This document shows positions 32,220-42,382 of a stretch of 52,851 nt of DNA, piece by piece. Source of the stretch: an uncultured Clostridia bacterium. GTDB taxonomy: Bacteria; Bacillota; Clostridia; UBA1381. Below the pieces are notes generated by a model. The model searched no databases, had not been told where the DNA came from, and saw only the letters and a program-made list of their open reading frames with translations. Positions within the stretch are counted from its first letter, which is position 1. Every line of letters begins with the position of its first letter. Both the position numbers and the translations under genes were made by a program. Location: positions 1-52,851 of the forward strand of contig CAUGRT010000017.1 in the NCBI GenBank assembly GCA_959602045.1, written 5' to 3'.

Positions 32220-35200
32220 TCACACTCCGTTTAGCCCCTCTATTATAAAAGAATTTGCCTTAGGCTGCATCTCTTTCCAAACCATGATTTTGCAGGTTGC
32301 CGTATCGGATTTTATTTTTATTTGATCATACACATTATTTGATATTGTCTTTTTGACATCTGTCAGCTTTTCACCTTTGTCATACTGCGCTATAAAAACC
32401 TCTGCATTTTCTTCCTCCGATTGCACACGAACCTCTGAAATATACTTTGCTTTTTTGATATCATTGGTTGATTGCAGTCCGGAATCCAGCAGTTGAAAAC
32501 TTGTAATTTCCGCTGAAGCATGCGCTGTATTCATTGTTATTATACCACATTTGGGGATTCCGGTCTGTGTATTTTCGATGGTAATCATAACGCCGCCATC
32601 TACCTCCTCCGTAGTATAAGAATAATATCCCTCTCCCGTATCAAAAACCCCGTCATGAATCTCTAAAGTCAGATTTTGATCGGTATACAGGGTGATTTTG
32701 ATTCGTTCAGAATGATACTCATTAATCGTCACCTCTGTTTCGGTATTGTTTCCGCTCAGTATTATGGGGCAACGCACAGCTGGTGCAATCCCAAATTGAT
32801 TCAGCTCAGCGCTTAGGGAAACACTCCCATCGGTATTCACAAGATTTTTCATTCCGTACCACAGTTCATTTCCCAAGGATGCCGTTCTATATTCTTTTTG
32901 ATAGCGACCGCTGCTTTTTCCATTGACATTCATGACAAATAAAGCATTATTGTTATACAGTGAGCTTGTCAATTCCGGATATGCCGCATTGGATTGGTTA
33001 GTTGGTATCACTACTGATGAATCCTTCCGAAATGCTTCGCAAAGCTGTCCAAATCCCTTTCGGTAAATAATCTGCTCATGATCGGACAGGAATTTTTCCA
33101 GTTCTCCGATAAAGGAAATAACGGTTAAGTTCTGGCTTGCTTGCGCGGAGCTTACATTACCGTCATAATATCCCTGAAGATACGAAACCGATGCCGGAAG
33201 TCCGCCCGGTCCCAATGCGCTGATCCATGCATTTAAGCTTTTCAGGCATCCGTCCAGATATTTTTCATTTTGGGTTTGCGCATAGGTTCGGAAAAGAATT
33301 TCGGCTGCCATAATATCCTGCATTGCTGTCTTTCCTCGCGTTCCGTCCTCATTTTCCTCATATAGCTCCACATTCCCCGTAGGCGACCACAGTCCGGCGC
33401 CATACTGCTCAATTTCATTGCACAGAAAATCCGAAAATTTCTCCAAGACTGCCTCAGCTGCTTCATTTTGTTCATTTTTGACGCAATAGGACAGCCCTCT
33501 TGCTCCGTAAAGCATAATATAATTCTTTACCGCAGCCTGCGTTTGCCCGCTTTGGGTCAGCGGTCTCTTATCATCATAATATGCCTGATACCAATATCCA
33601 TCCTCCGTTTGGGCATTTCCTGCCCATTCGATGATTGCATTTGCCGCCGCTTTATATTTTTCGTCCCCAGTAAGCGCATTTGCCATCATCAGCGGACGAA
33701 TCTGAATCATATAACGCGACTCTCCGTAATTTGCCTTTTTCGCGATTCCGTTTTCCCACGAAACCATGGAGGGATATTTCCCCAAAGCACTGTTTCCGCT
33801 TTCAATGTTTTGATAAATATGTTCTGTTACATCCAGAAAAGTTTCTCGGATATATTCATTTCCACTCAATAAATATGCCATATATAAACCGCTTGCCTCA
33901 CCATAATATGGGTGCGAAATTTTTAAACGATAATCTCCACTAACCAAATGCGAACCCGTACGATAACGCACCGCGCCATAGGCATCCGCAACCGATCCCT
34001 TATAAACAGAAACATCTGCCCGACATTCAGCGCTTTCGCCAATCATATTATATAGCATTGTATTCCCATATGACAGCTGCAAAAGGGCAAGATTATAATC
34101 TGTTTCACCATGCTGCATTGTCGGTGTATCGACCTTTCTGCGCGCTTCATCAATAATCCACGGAATATAGCCTGCCTCAAAGCAGCCGTTTCGCTTATCA
34201 TAGGCATACTGAAAGCTCCCGATAATTCTATCCAAAACCGCATTATGGGATGAGCTTTCTATAATTCCGCTTTTGACAAACTGCTCCGGGCTGATTACGA
34301 CCGCTGCAGGATTCTTTAAGGCAGCTAATGTATCCGTACCATTATTAGTACTCAAACGCAAATGATTGGTTCGCGTCATTCCATCGTACCATGTAAATTC
34401 CGCATTATGTAGAATCGGCGCAAATCGGATTTGATTCTCCTCGATAAAAAATCCCGTATCCTCCGATACCGCGCCCCGGAAACGTTCAAGATCGTTTGAT
34501 GTCAGATGGATTGCGGAATGAGTTCCGCTCACACAAATGCCGCTCTCCTCGTCGGTCAGCTGCATATTTTCAGCACCCTTCAGAACGCACCCCATATCCG
34601 TCACCGAAGTATCCTTTAATGCGGTAAGCCGATACTCAATATCAACCTCCTCCGACCCCTGCCACAGCGTCAGCATCATTTCTCCGCGCATAACTCCGTC
34701 GGATTCTGCATGCAATCGGATTTTGATATACAAATCATTTTTCTGTATAATCTCATAGCCGGAAAACGGCAGCGTCTTATCATTATAATACAGATACAGA
34801 TTCTGAATCAGCTTTTCATCATGAACGCTGATACCGCTTATCCCCTGTTCGCTAAGCTGAATCTTGATTTTTTCATTTTCCAGCAGACCGTTCTCAAAAT
34901 CAATCAGACCGTATTGCTCGTTCCCATCCGAACGGACAATGTAAAAAGTCTGTTCTCCATTGCTCGGCAAGCTGCATACAAAGCTCAACAAAGCCCACTT
35001 AACGCTTCCATCCTCATATTGTTCCATTGCCGAAATCACAGACGGTACAAAATCCCCGTTTTCATCCATAAGCATGAGTTTCTCCGGATTATAAATTTGT
35101 GATTTTTCCAACGCAAAGCCACGACGGAACAGCTGATTTTTGATTCCGACACCACTCACATCCGTAACACTAACCGGAATATTGATTTCCGATTCATAAT

Positions 35201-37004
35201 TCGGTTCAAACAGCACATCCTGATAGATGCGGATATTATCTATATAATATGTACCGGCAATTTCCGTGTAAGTGTCAAATACACGATTCAGATTTTCTAT
35301 ATCACAACTGATGAAGTCGTAAGCACCCTGTAACGCGCCATTGATATAAACATAAGTTTTTTGAGCAGCCCCATCGACATACAGTTTAATTCTATACCAT
35401 GTGTCAATGCTGTAATTGTTTAGAAGTGTTTTATGCAAAGTATTACCGCTTTCTGTCCCGTAAGAAAGGTTCAGTTTTCCATTCTCAGTATAAAGTCTTA
35501 TAGCTTCTTTTGCGGTATTATCATCCGTAATTCGAATCAATGACCCGATATTGCTGATTTCCTTTTGCTTAAAATTAAACTCACATACAAATTGGTTATG
35601 CCCCGGCACTGACTTCAGCACTCTCGCTCTTTCGCCTGTGCTTGCAAGCTTCAATGCGCCTTCCTCGACCGATGCACCCTCGGCAACCATATATCCGCTG
35701 AGATTTTCCGCCTCGTCAAAATTTTCAATAAAGATTTTCGTATAGGGAAGCAGATTCCATATTTTTTCTACGGTTTCCTTGCTTTTTGTCTCCGTACAAG
35801 CCAGTGCGTCCAAATCGCGCAGATACTCCTTGATGGCTTTTGCAGCCGTTTCCCGGTCTTTTTGATAATAATTCAATACATCCAAATCCTGCATGTTGCA
35901 AAAAGAATGATAGAACTTGATGGCATCCGAACAATCCGCAAACTTTCTTGTCCACGCACCGGATACCGTAAGGGTGCCGCTGCCCTCATTCTGCGTTCGT
36001 ATATCCGCCAGATTCAATCCGTTATCGCTATGTACCGCATAATTGGCAGAACCTGCTTGAATTCCATTATAGTACACGGTGGAGGTTCTTTCTGCGGCAT
36101 CGTAAATAAGCGTTAAAGTATTTGACTTATTGTGTTCCCATATAACGCCTGTATCCTTATCGTTTATTAGAATCGTTCCTTTTGTCCCCACCTGAATCAA
36201 CACCGCTCTTTTCGCCGGCGTCTGATTATCATAAATCTGCATCAGCCGTGCTTTGCCGGTCGTGGTGATGTCGTATGATATGATTTCTGCTCCGCTTGTA
36301 ATCGGGGAAATCGTATTGCACACCGTCTGGTTTGCTTCGACCGTAAAATCACTCTTTTCCAATGAAAGCTTTTGTGAAAGCATCTGTTCCAGTGCCTCAT
36401 CGGCTTCTGTTTTATTGCCATAGGCGGCAACATAGACGTTGTCAACAGAAATTTCTTTTTTGTCATATTGTGTCTGAATATTATTGATTCCGACTGCCTC
36501 TCTATTGGCACGCCAAGCATATTCATTAACATAGCTGCCGTTAAGATATATTGCCGTTTTTTTCTGATCAATGTCGACAACCTCAGTTAAATTAAACCAC
36601 TCACTTGGCATATATGTGCCGATCTCTGCGTTCTCAATTGTCAGTTTTCCTGTGGCTGTCGATTGTATCAGATACGCTCTTTTTCCACCCGATGCTGCGT
36701 CCCATACCTGCTTGATTCGAATATTTGAAAGCTCAGGCAGCATAACGTCATAGGAAATTACCATTGCCCCTTTCGTTACAGTCCTATCTAACCGACAGTA
36801 AAACTGAGTTTTATCCGCCGCCGATTTCAAGCATGGATTGAGTCCGGATTCTATCTCATAATCTCCCGTCCATACGGATGAAGAGACTGCATTTTCAAAA
36901 TCATCATTTATAATCGTTCTCGTTTCTGAATATATCACCCCTGACATCGACAGCAACATCGCCAATGTCAAAAAAATTGCGCTGATTGTTTTTAAGCTTT
37001 TCAT
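32220..37004 (-). CDS. giant secreted YetA-like rhamnogalacturonan-lyase-type protein with LamG-like modules
   Basis: I chose the ATG at 37004 (MKSLKTISAIFLTLAML, a signal peptide), with AGAAAGG at good spacing. The roughly 1594-residue product starts with three concanavalin-like (LamG-type) modules (about 35 to 630), nearly the same as those in the neighbouring 782-residue protein. From about 640 to 1480 it matches the PcRGLX/YetA family: a RIFT-barrel domain (INIPVSVTDVSGVG), a beta-sandwich, then an alpha/alpha toroid with HPYYGEASGLYMAYLLSG and GYWYQAYYDDKRP. Relatives include exo-type rhamnogalacturonan lyases (PL26). A short C-terminal beta domain (MVWKEMQP) ends it. It probably degrades rhamnogalacturonan I outside the cell. 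It is last in the locus and lacks an SLH anchor. Confidence 0.82.
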   Translation of the reverse strand: MKSLKTISAIFLTLAMLLSMSGVIYSETRTIINDDFENAVSSSVWTGDYEIESGLNPCLKSAADKTQFYCRLDRTVTKGAMVISYDVMLPELSNIRIKQVWDAASGGKRAYLIQSTATGKLTIENAEIGTYMPSEWFNLTEVVDIDQKKTAIYLNGSYVNEYAWRANREAVGINNIQTQYDKKEISVDNVYVAAYGNKTEADEALEQMLSQKLSLEKSDFTVEANQTVCNTISPITSGAEIISYDITTTGKARLMQIYDNQTPAKRAVLIQVGTKGTILINDKDTGVIWEHNKSNTLTLIYDAAERTSTVYYNGIQAGSANYAVHSDNGLNLADIRTQNEGSGTLTVSGAWTRKFADCSDAIKFYHSFCNMQDLDVLNYYQKDRETAAKAIKEYLRDLDALACTETKSKETVEKIWNLLPYTKIFIENFDEAENLSGYMVAEGASVEEGALKLASTGERARVLKSVPGHNQFVCEFNFKQKEISNIGSLIRITDDNTAKEAIRLYTENGKLNLSYGTESGNTLHKTLLNNYSIDTWYRIKLYVDGAAQKTYVYINGALQGAYDFISCDIENLNRVFDTYTEIAGTYYIDNIRIYQDVLFEPNYESEINIPVSVTDVSGVGIKNQLFRRGFALEKSQIYNPEKLMLMDENGDFVPSVISAMEQYEDGSVKWALLSFVCSLPSNGEQTFYIVRSDGNEQYGLIDFENGLLENEKIKIQLSEQGISGISVHDEKLIQNLYLYYNDKTLPFSGYEIIQKNDLYIKIRLHAESDGVMRGEMMLTLWQGSEEVDIEYRLTALKDTSVTDMGCVLKGAENMQLTDEESGICVSGTHSAIHLTSNDLERFRGAVSEDTGFFIEENQIRFAPILHNAEFTWYDGMTRTNHLRLSTNNGTDTLAALKNPAAVVISPEQFVKSGIIESSSHNAVLDRIIGSFQYAYDKRNGCFEAGYIPWIIDEARRKVDTPTMQHGETDYNLALLQLSYGNTMLYNMIGESAECRADVSVYKGSVADAYGAVRYRTGSHLVSGDYRLKISHPYYGEASGLYMAYLLSGNEYIRETFLDVTEHIYQNIESGNSALGKYPSMVSWENGIAKKANYGESRYMIQIRPLMMANALTGDEKYKAAANAIIEWAGNAQTEDGYWYQAYYDDKRPLTQSGQTQAAVKNYIMLYGARGLSYCVKNEQNEAAEAVLEKFSDFLCNEIEQYGAGLWSPTGNVELYEENEDGTRGKTAMQDIMAAEILFRTYAQTQNEKYLDGCLKSLNAWISALGPGGLPASVSYLQGYYDGNVSSAQASQNLTVISFIGELEKFLSDHEQIIYRKGFGQLCEAFRKDSSVVIPTNQSNAAYPELTSSLYNNNALFVMNVNGKSSGRYQKEYRTASLGNELWYGMKNLVNTDGSVSLSAELNQFGIAPAVRCPIILSGNNTETEVTINEYHSERIKITLYTDQNLTLEIHDGVFDTGEGYYSYTTEEVDGGVMITIENTQTGIPKCGIITMNTAHASAEITSFQLLDSGLQSTNDIKKAKYISEVRVQSEEENAEVFIAQYDKGEKLTDVKKTISNNVYDQIKIKSDTATCKIMVWKEMQPKANSFIIEGLNGV

Positions 37005-37039
37005 TAATCCCATCCTTTCTGATTCATAACCATGAATGC

Positions 37040-37072
37040 TTCGGAGGGGCAGTCCCCTACTACCCCTCTGAA
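37040..37072. repeat. hairpin between the two LamG-like genes
   Basis: TTCGGAGGGG (37040-37049) pairs with CCCCTCTGAA (37063-37072) with one G-T pair. No T run follows on the minus strand. It may protect or process the transcript between the 782-residue and 1594-residue genes. Confidence 0.5.
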
Positions 37073-37076
37073 AAAC

Positions 37077-39425
37077 TTATTCCGCTGTAACCGGAGTCAC
37101 AAAAGATTTTAAATTTTCATCCCAAATAAATACCTTGATCTTTGTTGCCGTTTCATCTATTGCCGCGCCTATTGCACACATTCCATCATTTGCGTCTGTA
37201 ATTTTCGCCTGAACAAATTCATTCTTTGCATTATACATTGCAACAATCATTTTTGCACTGACGGAATCGTTATTTTTATTGACATAGATTCTCTTAATTC
37301 CAATAGCGCCTTTTTTCGTTTCGGTACTAAATTCGTTAGAATCGGCATAGATAATCCGTCCGATTTCAAAATCCTTATCCGTTGCTGCCGCCCGTGTTTT
37401 AAAGCTTGTTGTGACATTGGCAAGACCGTTGCTCAACGCTGCCGTAAGCGTTACCTCTGCCGATGCCGCTGACGGACGATTTACCGTACCGTCGTTTGCA
37501 ATAACATCCGTATTGTCCGAGATCCAAGAGCAAGCATAATCCCCTGCCGCATCCGGAAGTGAAATGTCAGCCGTTACCTTTGAAGGCACGCTGAGGTCTT
37601 GTGCCGCTTCAAAAATACTGTCACGGTATACGTGAATGTTATCCAGATAATATTCGCCTGCCGTATTCGTATAGCTGTCAAATACACGGCTTAAATCCGT
37701 CATTTCCGTGTACATGAAATCATACGTTCCTGCGCAAACATTGTCCAGATAAACTGATACTTTTTTCGTATCCAGATTCGCATAAACCTTAAGATTGTAC
37801 CATTGATCAGTGTTATAGTTGCTTACAAGCACTTTGGTTTTGAAGGAGTTATCCGAATTTTGAGGACCGTAATACATCACAATATCACCATGATCCGCCA
37901 AAATCTTAACCGCCTCACTGTTTCCCGTACCATCCGTAATTCTCATAATGGAATCAATATCGCTCTTTGTTTCCTGCATAAAGTCGCACTCACTGATTAA
38001 GCTTGTGCTGCCTTTTACGGTTTTTAAAAGTCTTGCCTTGGATCCCGAATTTGTCAGCTTCAAACGCTTTTGATCCACAGCCGCACCGCTTGCCGCCGTA
38101 TAACCCGTCAATTCCGTTACGGTATCGAAATCCTCTGCAAAAATATTCGTATACGGCATCATTCCGGACATTTCATCAATGATCGCACTCTTTTGAGCTT
38201 CTGTATACGTTAAAGCGTCCAGGGCACGCGCATACTCGGAAACAACCGTTGAAATTGTATCTGCATCAAGATTATAATGTTCAATTGCCTGGCTGTTATT
38301 AGCATTTAAAATCGTATTATAATATTTTACTGCCTCATCATAGCTTGCAAACCGCTTCGCCCATGCATTGGATACCGTAAGTCCGCCATTTGCCTCGTCC
38401 TGTGTTCTTATATCCGCCAGATTCAAGCCGTTGTCTTTATATACCGCATAATTGGCAGAACCTGCTTGTGTTCCATTATAATACACTGTGGAGGTTTTCT
38501 CTGCGGCATCATAAATCAGCGTTAAGGTATTCGGCTGATTATGTTCCCAGAGAACACCCGTATCTTTCTCATTTACCACAATCGTTCCTTTTGCCCCGAT
38601 CTGAATCAGTACCGCTCTTTTTGCCGATTCCTGATCATCATAAATTTGCATCAGTCTTGCTTTGCCGGTTGTGGTAATATCATAAGATATAATTTCCGCT
38701 CCGCTTGTAATCGGAGTAATTGCATTGCGCACCGTCTGGTTTGCCCCGACCGTAAAATCACTCTTTTCCAATGAAAGCTTTTGTGAAAGCATCTGTTCCA
38801 GTGCCGCATCGGCTTCTGTTTTATCGCCATAGGCAGCAACATAAACGTTATCGACAGAAATTGAATTACCGTCATATTGCGTCTGAATATTATTGATTCC
38901 GACTGCCTCTCCATTGGCACGCCAAGCATATTCATTAACATAGCTGCCGTCAAGATATACCGCTGTTTTCTTCTGATCTATATCGACAACCTCTGTTAAA
39001 TTAAACCACTTTCCCGGTGTATAAGTCCCGAACTCCGTGTTCTCAATTGTCAGTTTTCCTGTGGCTGCCGATTGTATCCGATACGCTCTTTTTCCACCCG
39101 ACATCGCGTCCCCGTCCCATACCTGCTTGATTCGAATCCCCGAAAGCTCGGGCAGCATAACGTCATAGGATATGATCATCGCGCCGCTTGTAATTGTATT
39201 GTTTCCCAATCTGCAATAAAACTGGGTCTTATCTGCGACGGAGGTCATACTTTGATTAACCCCGGCTGTGATTGCATAATCCCCCGTCCAGACGGATGCT
39301 GCAATATCATCTTCAAAATGCTCGTTTACAAGTACTGTTTCTTCAGCTGCATTTGCAGTTACAAACATAGGAATCGCCATCATAGCAGCTATTGTCAATG
39401 AAATTATTTTGTTTAATTTTTTCAT
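37077..39425 (-). CDS. secreted protein with three LamG-like modules and an Ig-like domain
   Basis: The 782-residue product begins with a signal peptide (ending near TANAAE). Three concanavalin/LamG-like modules lie at about 30 to 215, 215 to 345 and 425 to 615, with the repeated pattern WYNLxVYxxLDTKKVSVYLD. An atrophied bacterial Ig-like domain (about 620 to 685, SWISDNTDVIANDG) and a C-terminal beta domain with KIKVFIWDENLKSF follow. No catalytic domain is visible, so it is probably a polysaccharide-binding or scaffolding protein. Its first 620 residues closely match the next gene at both protein and DNA level, which shows recent duplication or gene conversion. The start at 39425 has AGAAAGGA upstream. 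Confidence 0.8.
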   Translation of the reverse strand: MKKLNKIISLTIAAMMAIPMFVTANAAEETVLVNEHFEDDIAASVWTGDYAITAGVNQSMTSVADKTQFYCRLGNNTITSGAMIISYDVMLPELSGIRIKQVWDGDAMSGGKRAYRIQSAATGKLTIENTEFGTYTPGKWFNLTEVVDIDQKKTAVYLDGSYVNEYAWRANGEAVGINNIQTQYDGNSISVDNVYVAAYGDKTEADAALEQMLSQKLSLEKSDFTVGANQTVRNAITPITSGAEIISYDITTTGKARLMQIYDDQESAKRAVLIQIGAKGTIVVNEKDTGVLWEHNQPNTLTLIYDAAEKTSTVYYNGTQAGSANYAVYKDNGLNLADIRTQDEANGGLTVSNAWAKRFASYDEAVKYYNTILNANNSQAIEHYNLDADTISTVVSEYARALDALTYTEAQKSAIIDEMSGMMPYTNIFAEDFDTVTELTGYTAASGAAVDQKRLKLTNSGSKARLLKTVKGSTSLISECDFMQETKSDIDSIMRITDGTGNSEAVKILADHGDIVMYYGPQNSDNSFKTKVLVSNYNTDQWYNLKVYANLDTKKVSVYLDNVCAGTYDFMYTEMTDLSRVFDSYTNTAGEYYLDNIHVYRDSIFEAAQDLSVPSKVTADISLPDAAGDYACSWISDNTDVIANDGTVNRPSAASAEVTLTAALSNGLANVTTSFKTRAAATDKDFEIGRIIYADSNEFSTETKKGAIGIKRIYVNKNNDSVSAKMIVAMYNAKNEFVQAKITDANDGMCAIGAAIDETATKIKVFIWDENLKSFVTPVTAE

Positions 39426-39444
39426 GATAAATTATTCCTTTCTA

Positions 39445-40521
39445 TTAATCTTCCTGCGCCATCGCGGCACACATCAGTAAAAAAGCGCCTACACCGTGCA
39501 AATCATTTTTGCTTGTGGGACGGGATATATATTGCTCGTAATCACATACGCTCGTTCCCATACATACGCCGTCAACAATCAGGTCATCACCCTCATATCT
39601 CAATCTCTTAATAAATCCCTCAAAGCCCTTATCCGCAAATTTCCGATACTCTTTCGAGAGAATTCCGGAATCCGCTGCACGCTTGATCGCACTCACGAAT
39701 AAGCAGGAACATGAAGTTTCAAGCCAGTTGTCCGGCTCACTGCCCTTGTCTGTGACTTGATACCACATGCCGCTCTCCGGCTCCTGATAGGTGCAAATTG
39801 CTTTTAGCAAATCTCTTTCAATCTTTGTCAGCTTTTCTTTTCTCGGATTATCATCCTGCATAAATGTCAAAATATCCAGCGTTGCAACGGCATACCACCC
39901 CAGGGCTCTGCCCCAACATTCTTCCGAAAGACCGGTTTGCGGATTTGCCCATGCTTCTTCCTTTGACGCGTCCCATGCATGATAATAAAGACCGGTTTCG
40001 GGATTATACATATGCTCATGCATAATCAACGCTTGCTCCGCGGCAGCGTCAATCAGCTCCGGAGAATGAAACTCCGCACCGTATTCCGCCTGTATCGGAC
40101 CGTCCATATAGATGCTGTCCAGCCACATTTGATTCGGATGCCACTCCTTATGCCAGAAGCCTCCGTATGCATTTTTCTTCCAATGCCGCAAAATATCAAT
40201 CAGAGAATCCAAAGCGATTTTATACCGCGAATCTCCGGTACGGCGATATAAATCAAACAGCAAAATCCCCGGCTGAATATCATCCAACATGCCTTTTTCA
40301 AAAATATCAATATTCCCCTGCGGATCAATCACATAATTGACCCAATCCCGAATGTATTCATAATATTTTTCATTACTGCAAAGCTTATAAATTTTTTGCA
40401 TCCCCGAAAGGAAAACGCCTTGATGATAATGAAAATGCCGCTCCGGCGGAAGCTTTTCCACCGTGAATTTTCGAATCATCGTATCACAAGCATCACAAGC
40501 ATATTTTAATGCTGTATTCAT
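39445..40521 (-). CDS. unsaturated rhamnogalacturonyl hydrolase, GH105
   Basis: The ATG at 40521 is set by AAGGAGG 10 bases upstream. An upstream in-frame TTG (40527) is too close. The roughly 358-residue product is an alpha/alpha-barrel GH105 (YteR/YesR type): YGGFWHKEWHPNQMWLDSIYMDGP holds the catalytic Asp (about residue 135), and YYHAWD, ECWGRALGWYA and ETSCSCLF follow. It removes the unsaturated galacturonyl residue from rhamnogalacturonan disaccharides after import. There is no signal peptide, which fits a cytoplasmic site. It lies 22 bases after the second permease gene. Confidence 0.93.
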   Translation of the reverse strand: MNTALKYACDACDTMIRKFTVEKLPPERHFHYHQGVFLSGMQKIYKLCSNEKYYEYIRDWVNYVIDPQGNIDIFEKGMLDDIQPGILLFDLYRRTGDSRYKIALDSLIDILRHWKKNAYGGFWHKEWHPNQMWLDSIYMDGPIQAEYGAEFHSPELIDAAAEQALIMHEHMYNPETGLYYHAWDASKEEAWANPQTGLSEECWGRALGWYAVATLDILTFMQDDNPRKEKLTKIERDLLKAICTYQEPESGMWYQVTDKGSEPDNWLETSCSCLFVSAIKRAADSGILSKEYRKFADKGFEGFIKRLRYEGDDLIVDGVCMGTSVCDYEQYISRPTSKNDLHGVGAFLLMCAAMAQED

Positions 40522-40543
40522 ATACAACTCACCTCCTTCCCTC

Positions 40544-41413
40544 TTAACCCTTTACGGCTCCCACCATAATTCCGCCTACAAAATACTTCTGCAAGAACGG
40601 ATATACGACAAGAACCGGTAAAGTCGAAACACAAATTACCGCATATTTTATGGTTTCCGATACGCCCTCGGCATCTACACCGCTGCTCATCATGCTGTCT
40701 GTTGCGTTTGCCAGTAAAATATCGCGCATAACCCGCTGCAATGGATATAAATCGCTGTTTCTTAAAAAAATCATCGCGTTAAACCATGCATTCCAATGCC
40801 CTACCAGATAATACAGCAAAATAACCGCCAAAGAAGCTTTGGATACCGGAACGATAATTTTGAACAGAATCGTTAAATCATTCGCTCCGTCTATCAATGC
40901 CGCCTCCTCAAGGCTTTCCGGAATCGTCATGAATGCATTTTTTAAGATAATCAGATTAAACGTATTCACCGCAGTCGGCAATATAACCGCCCACAGCGTA
41001 TCATCAATACCGATTTCGCATACATTCAGATAAATCGGAATCAATCCGCCACTGAAAAACATGGTCGCAATAATCAGAAACATCATAACCTTTTGCAGCA
41101 TAATATCTTTCCTGGTAAAGAAATAGGCAGCACACACCGTTAAAAACATATTCAGCGATACGCCAATCACCAGGATTGTCAGCGTATTCCGATACCCCGA
41201 AAGAATCTTGTCAGTTTTAAACACGCTGATATAGGAATCCCAGTTGAAATCCAGCGGCTTTAACAGCAGTCCCGAATGTTGCATTAACAGGGATGATCGC
41301 GAAAAAGACGCAAAGACCACATATACGATCGGGTACAGACAAAGCATGGCAATCACAAACAATATAATATAATTCAGCCATTCAAATGCCACCCTTGATT
41401 TTGTTTTTTTCAT
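40544..41413 (-). CDS. carbohydrate ABC transporter permease, YtcP type
   Basis: The ATG at 41413 follows AGGGGGTG. An in-frame GTG three codons upstream lies inside that site. The roughly 289-residue product has six transmembrane helices, and the EAA loop reads EEAALIDGANDLTILFKIIVP. It ends with GGIMVGAVKG, typical of the YtcP/YesQ subfamily that imports rhamnogalacturonan oligosaccharides. It forms a pair with the upstream permease. No ATPase is encoded here; a shared MsmK-like subunit elsewhere is usual. Confidence 0.92.
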   Translation of the reverse strand: MKKTKSRVAFEWLNYIILFVIAMLCLYPIVYVVFASFSRSSLLMQHSGLLLKPLDFNWDSYISVFKTDKILSGYRNTLTILVIGVSLNMFLTVCAAYFFTRKDIMLQKVMMFLIIATMFFSGGLIPIYLNVCEIGIDDTLWAVILPTAVNTFNLIILKNAFMTIPESLEEAALIDGANDLTILFKIIVPVSKASLAVILLYYLVGHWNAWFNAMIFLRNSDLYPLQRVMRDILLANATDSMMSSGVDAEGVSETIKYAVICVSTLPVLVVYPFLQKYFVGGIMVGAVKG

Positions 41414-41425
41414 TTGCGTCACCCC

Positions 41426-42367
41426 CTACCATAAGCTCGTTTGAGCCACATGCTTACTGATTGTATTGGAAATAATCAGCAAGGTAAAATTAATCACCGA
41501 ATTGAATAAGCCCACTGCCGTTGAAAAGCTCCAGTCAAATTCCTGCAAGCCCTTTCTGTAGACAAACGTTGAAATAACATCGGCGGTTTCATACGTTGCT
41601 TCATTATACAATAAGATAATTTTTTCATACCCGACGTTCAGAATATTGCCTATCTTCAGCAGAAGCATTGTAATAATGGTCGGTAAAATACACGGCAGCG
41701 TGACATAAAATACCTGACGTAATTTTCCGGCTCCGTCTATTGATGCCGCCTCATACAGTTCCTTATTGATCCCGACCAATGCCGCAAGATAAATAATGGA
41801 ATCCCATCCGATTTGCTGCCAGATATTCGAGATGACATACACCGGCAGAAAATATTCCTTTTCGTTGAGCATTGTTACTCTTTTTGCGCCGAAAAGCGCC
41901 AGAAAATCGTTTATAATCCCGTTATCCATCGTAAATTCCTTAATCATACTGCACACGACCACAAGAGAAATGAAGTGCGGGATATAGGAAACAGTCTGTA
42001 CAAATTTCTTATAAGGCCGATTCGTAACCTCATTAATAAGCAGCGCCAGCAAAATCGGAGCTGGAAAGCCGAACAGCAGACTGGTCACGCTGATTACAAC
42101 CGTATTTTTCAGAATCCGCCAGAAATAAAACGATTCAAAAAATGCGGTGAAATGCTTAAGCCCTGCCCACGGGCTTTCCAGAATCCCCAGTGACGGATTA
42201 TAATCCTTAAATGCGATAATCGCACCATACATCGGCTTATAGCAGAACAGAATATAATAAGCGATTACCGGCAGTACAATCAGATAGCGAAATTTATTTT
42301 TGCGTAAATCCCGAAAAAGCCGCTGCAAAAAGCTTTGCTTTTTTGTATGTATAACTACTTTTGCCAC
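41426..42367 (-). CDS. carbohydrate ABC transporter permease, LplB/YteP type
   Basis: The start is GTG at 42367, five bases after GGAGGGG. The 313-residue product has an arginine-rich N-terminus and six transmembrane helices. The family motifs include YKPMYGAIIAFKDYNPSLGI and an EAA loop ELYEAASIDGAGKLRQVFYVTLP. It ends with SKHVAQTSLW, characteristic of LplB-type permeases. It works with the YtcP-type permease and the binding protein encoded just upstream (15-base gap). Confidence 0.93.
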   Translation of the reverse strand: MAKVVIHTKKQSFLQRLFRDLRKNKFRYLIVLPVIAYYILFCYKPMYGAIIAFKDYNPSLGILESPWAGLKHFTAFFESFYFWRILKNTVVISVTSLLFGFPAPILLALLINEVTNRPYKKFVQTVSYIPHFISLVVVCSMIKEFTMDNGIINDFLALFGAKRVTMLNEKEYFLPVYVISNIWQQIGWDSIIYLAALVGINKELYEAASIDGAGKLRQVFYVTLPCILPTIITMLLLKIGNILNVGYEKIILLYNEATYETADVISTFVYRKGLQEFDWSFSTAVGLFNSVINFTLLIISNTISKHVAQTSLW

Positions 42368-42382
42368 TGATACCCCTCCGTT

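Noticed and set aside
37040..37072. Hairpin as a terminator splitting the pectin locus
   Set aside because: No T run follows on the minus strand, and the genes on both sides are closely spaced and related.
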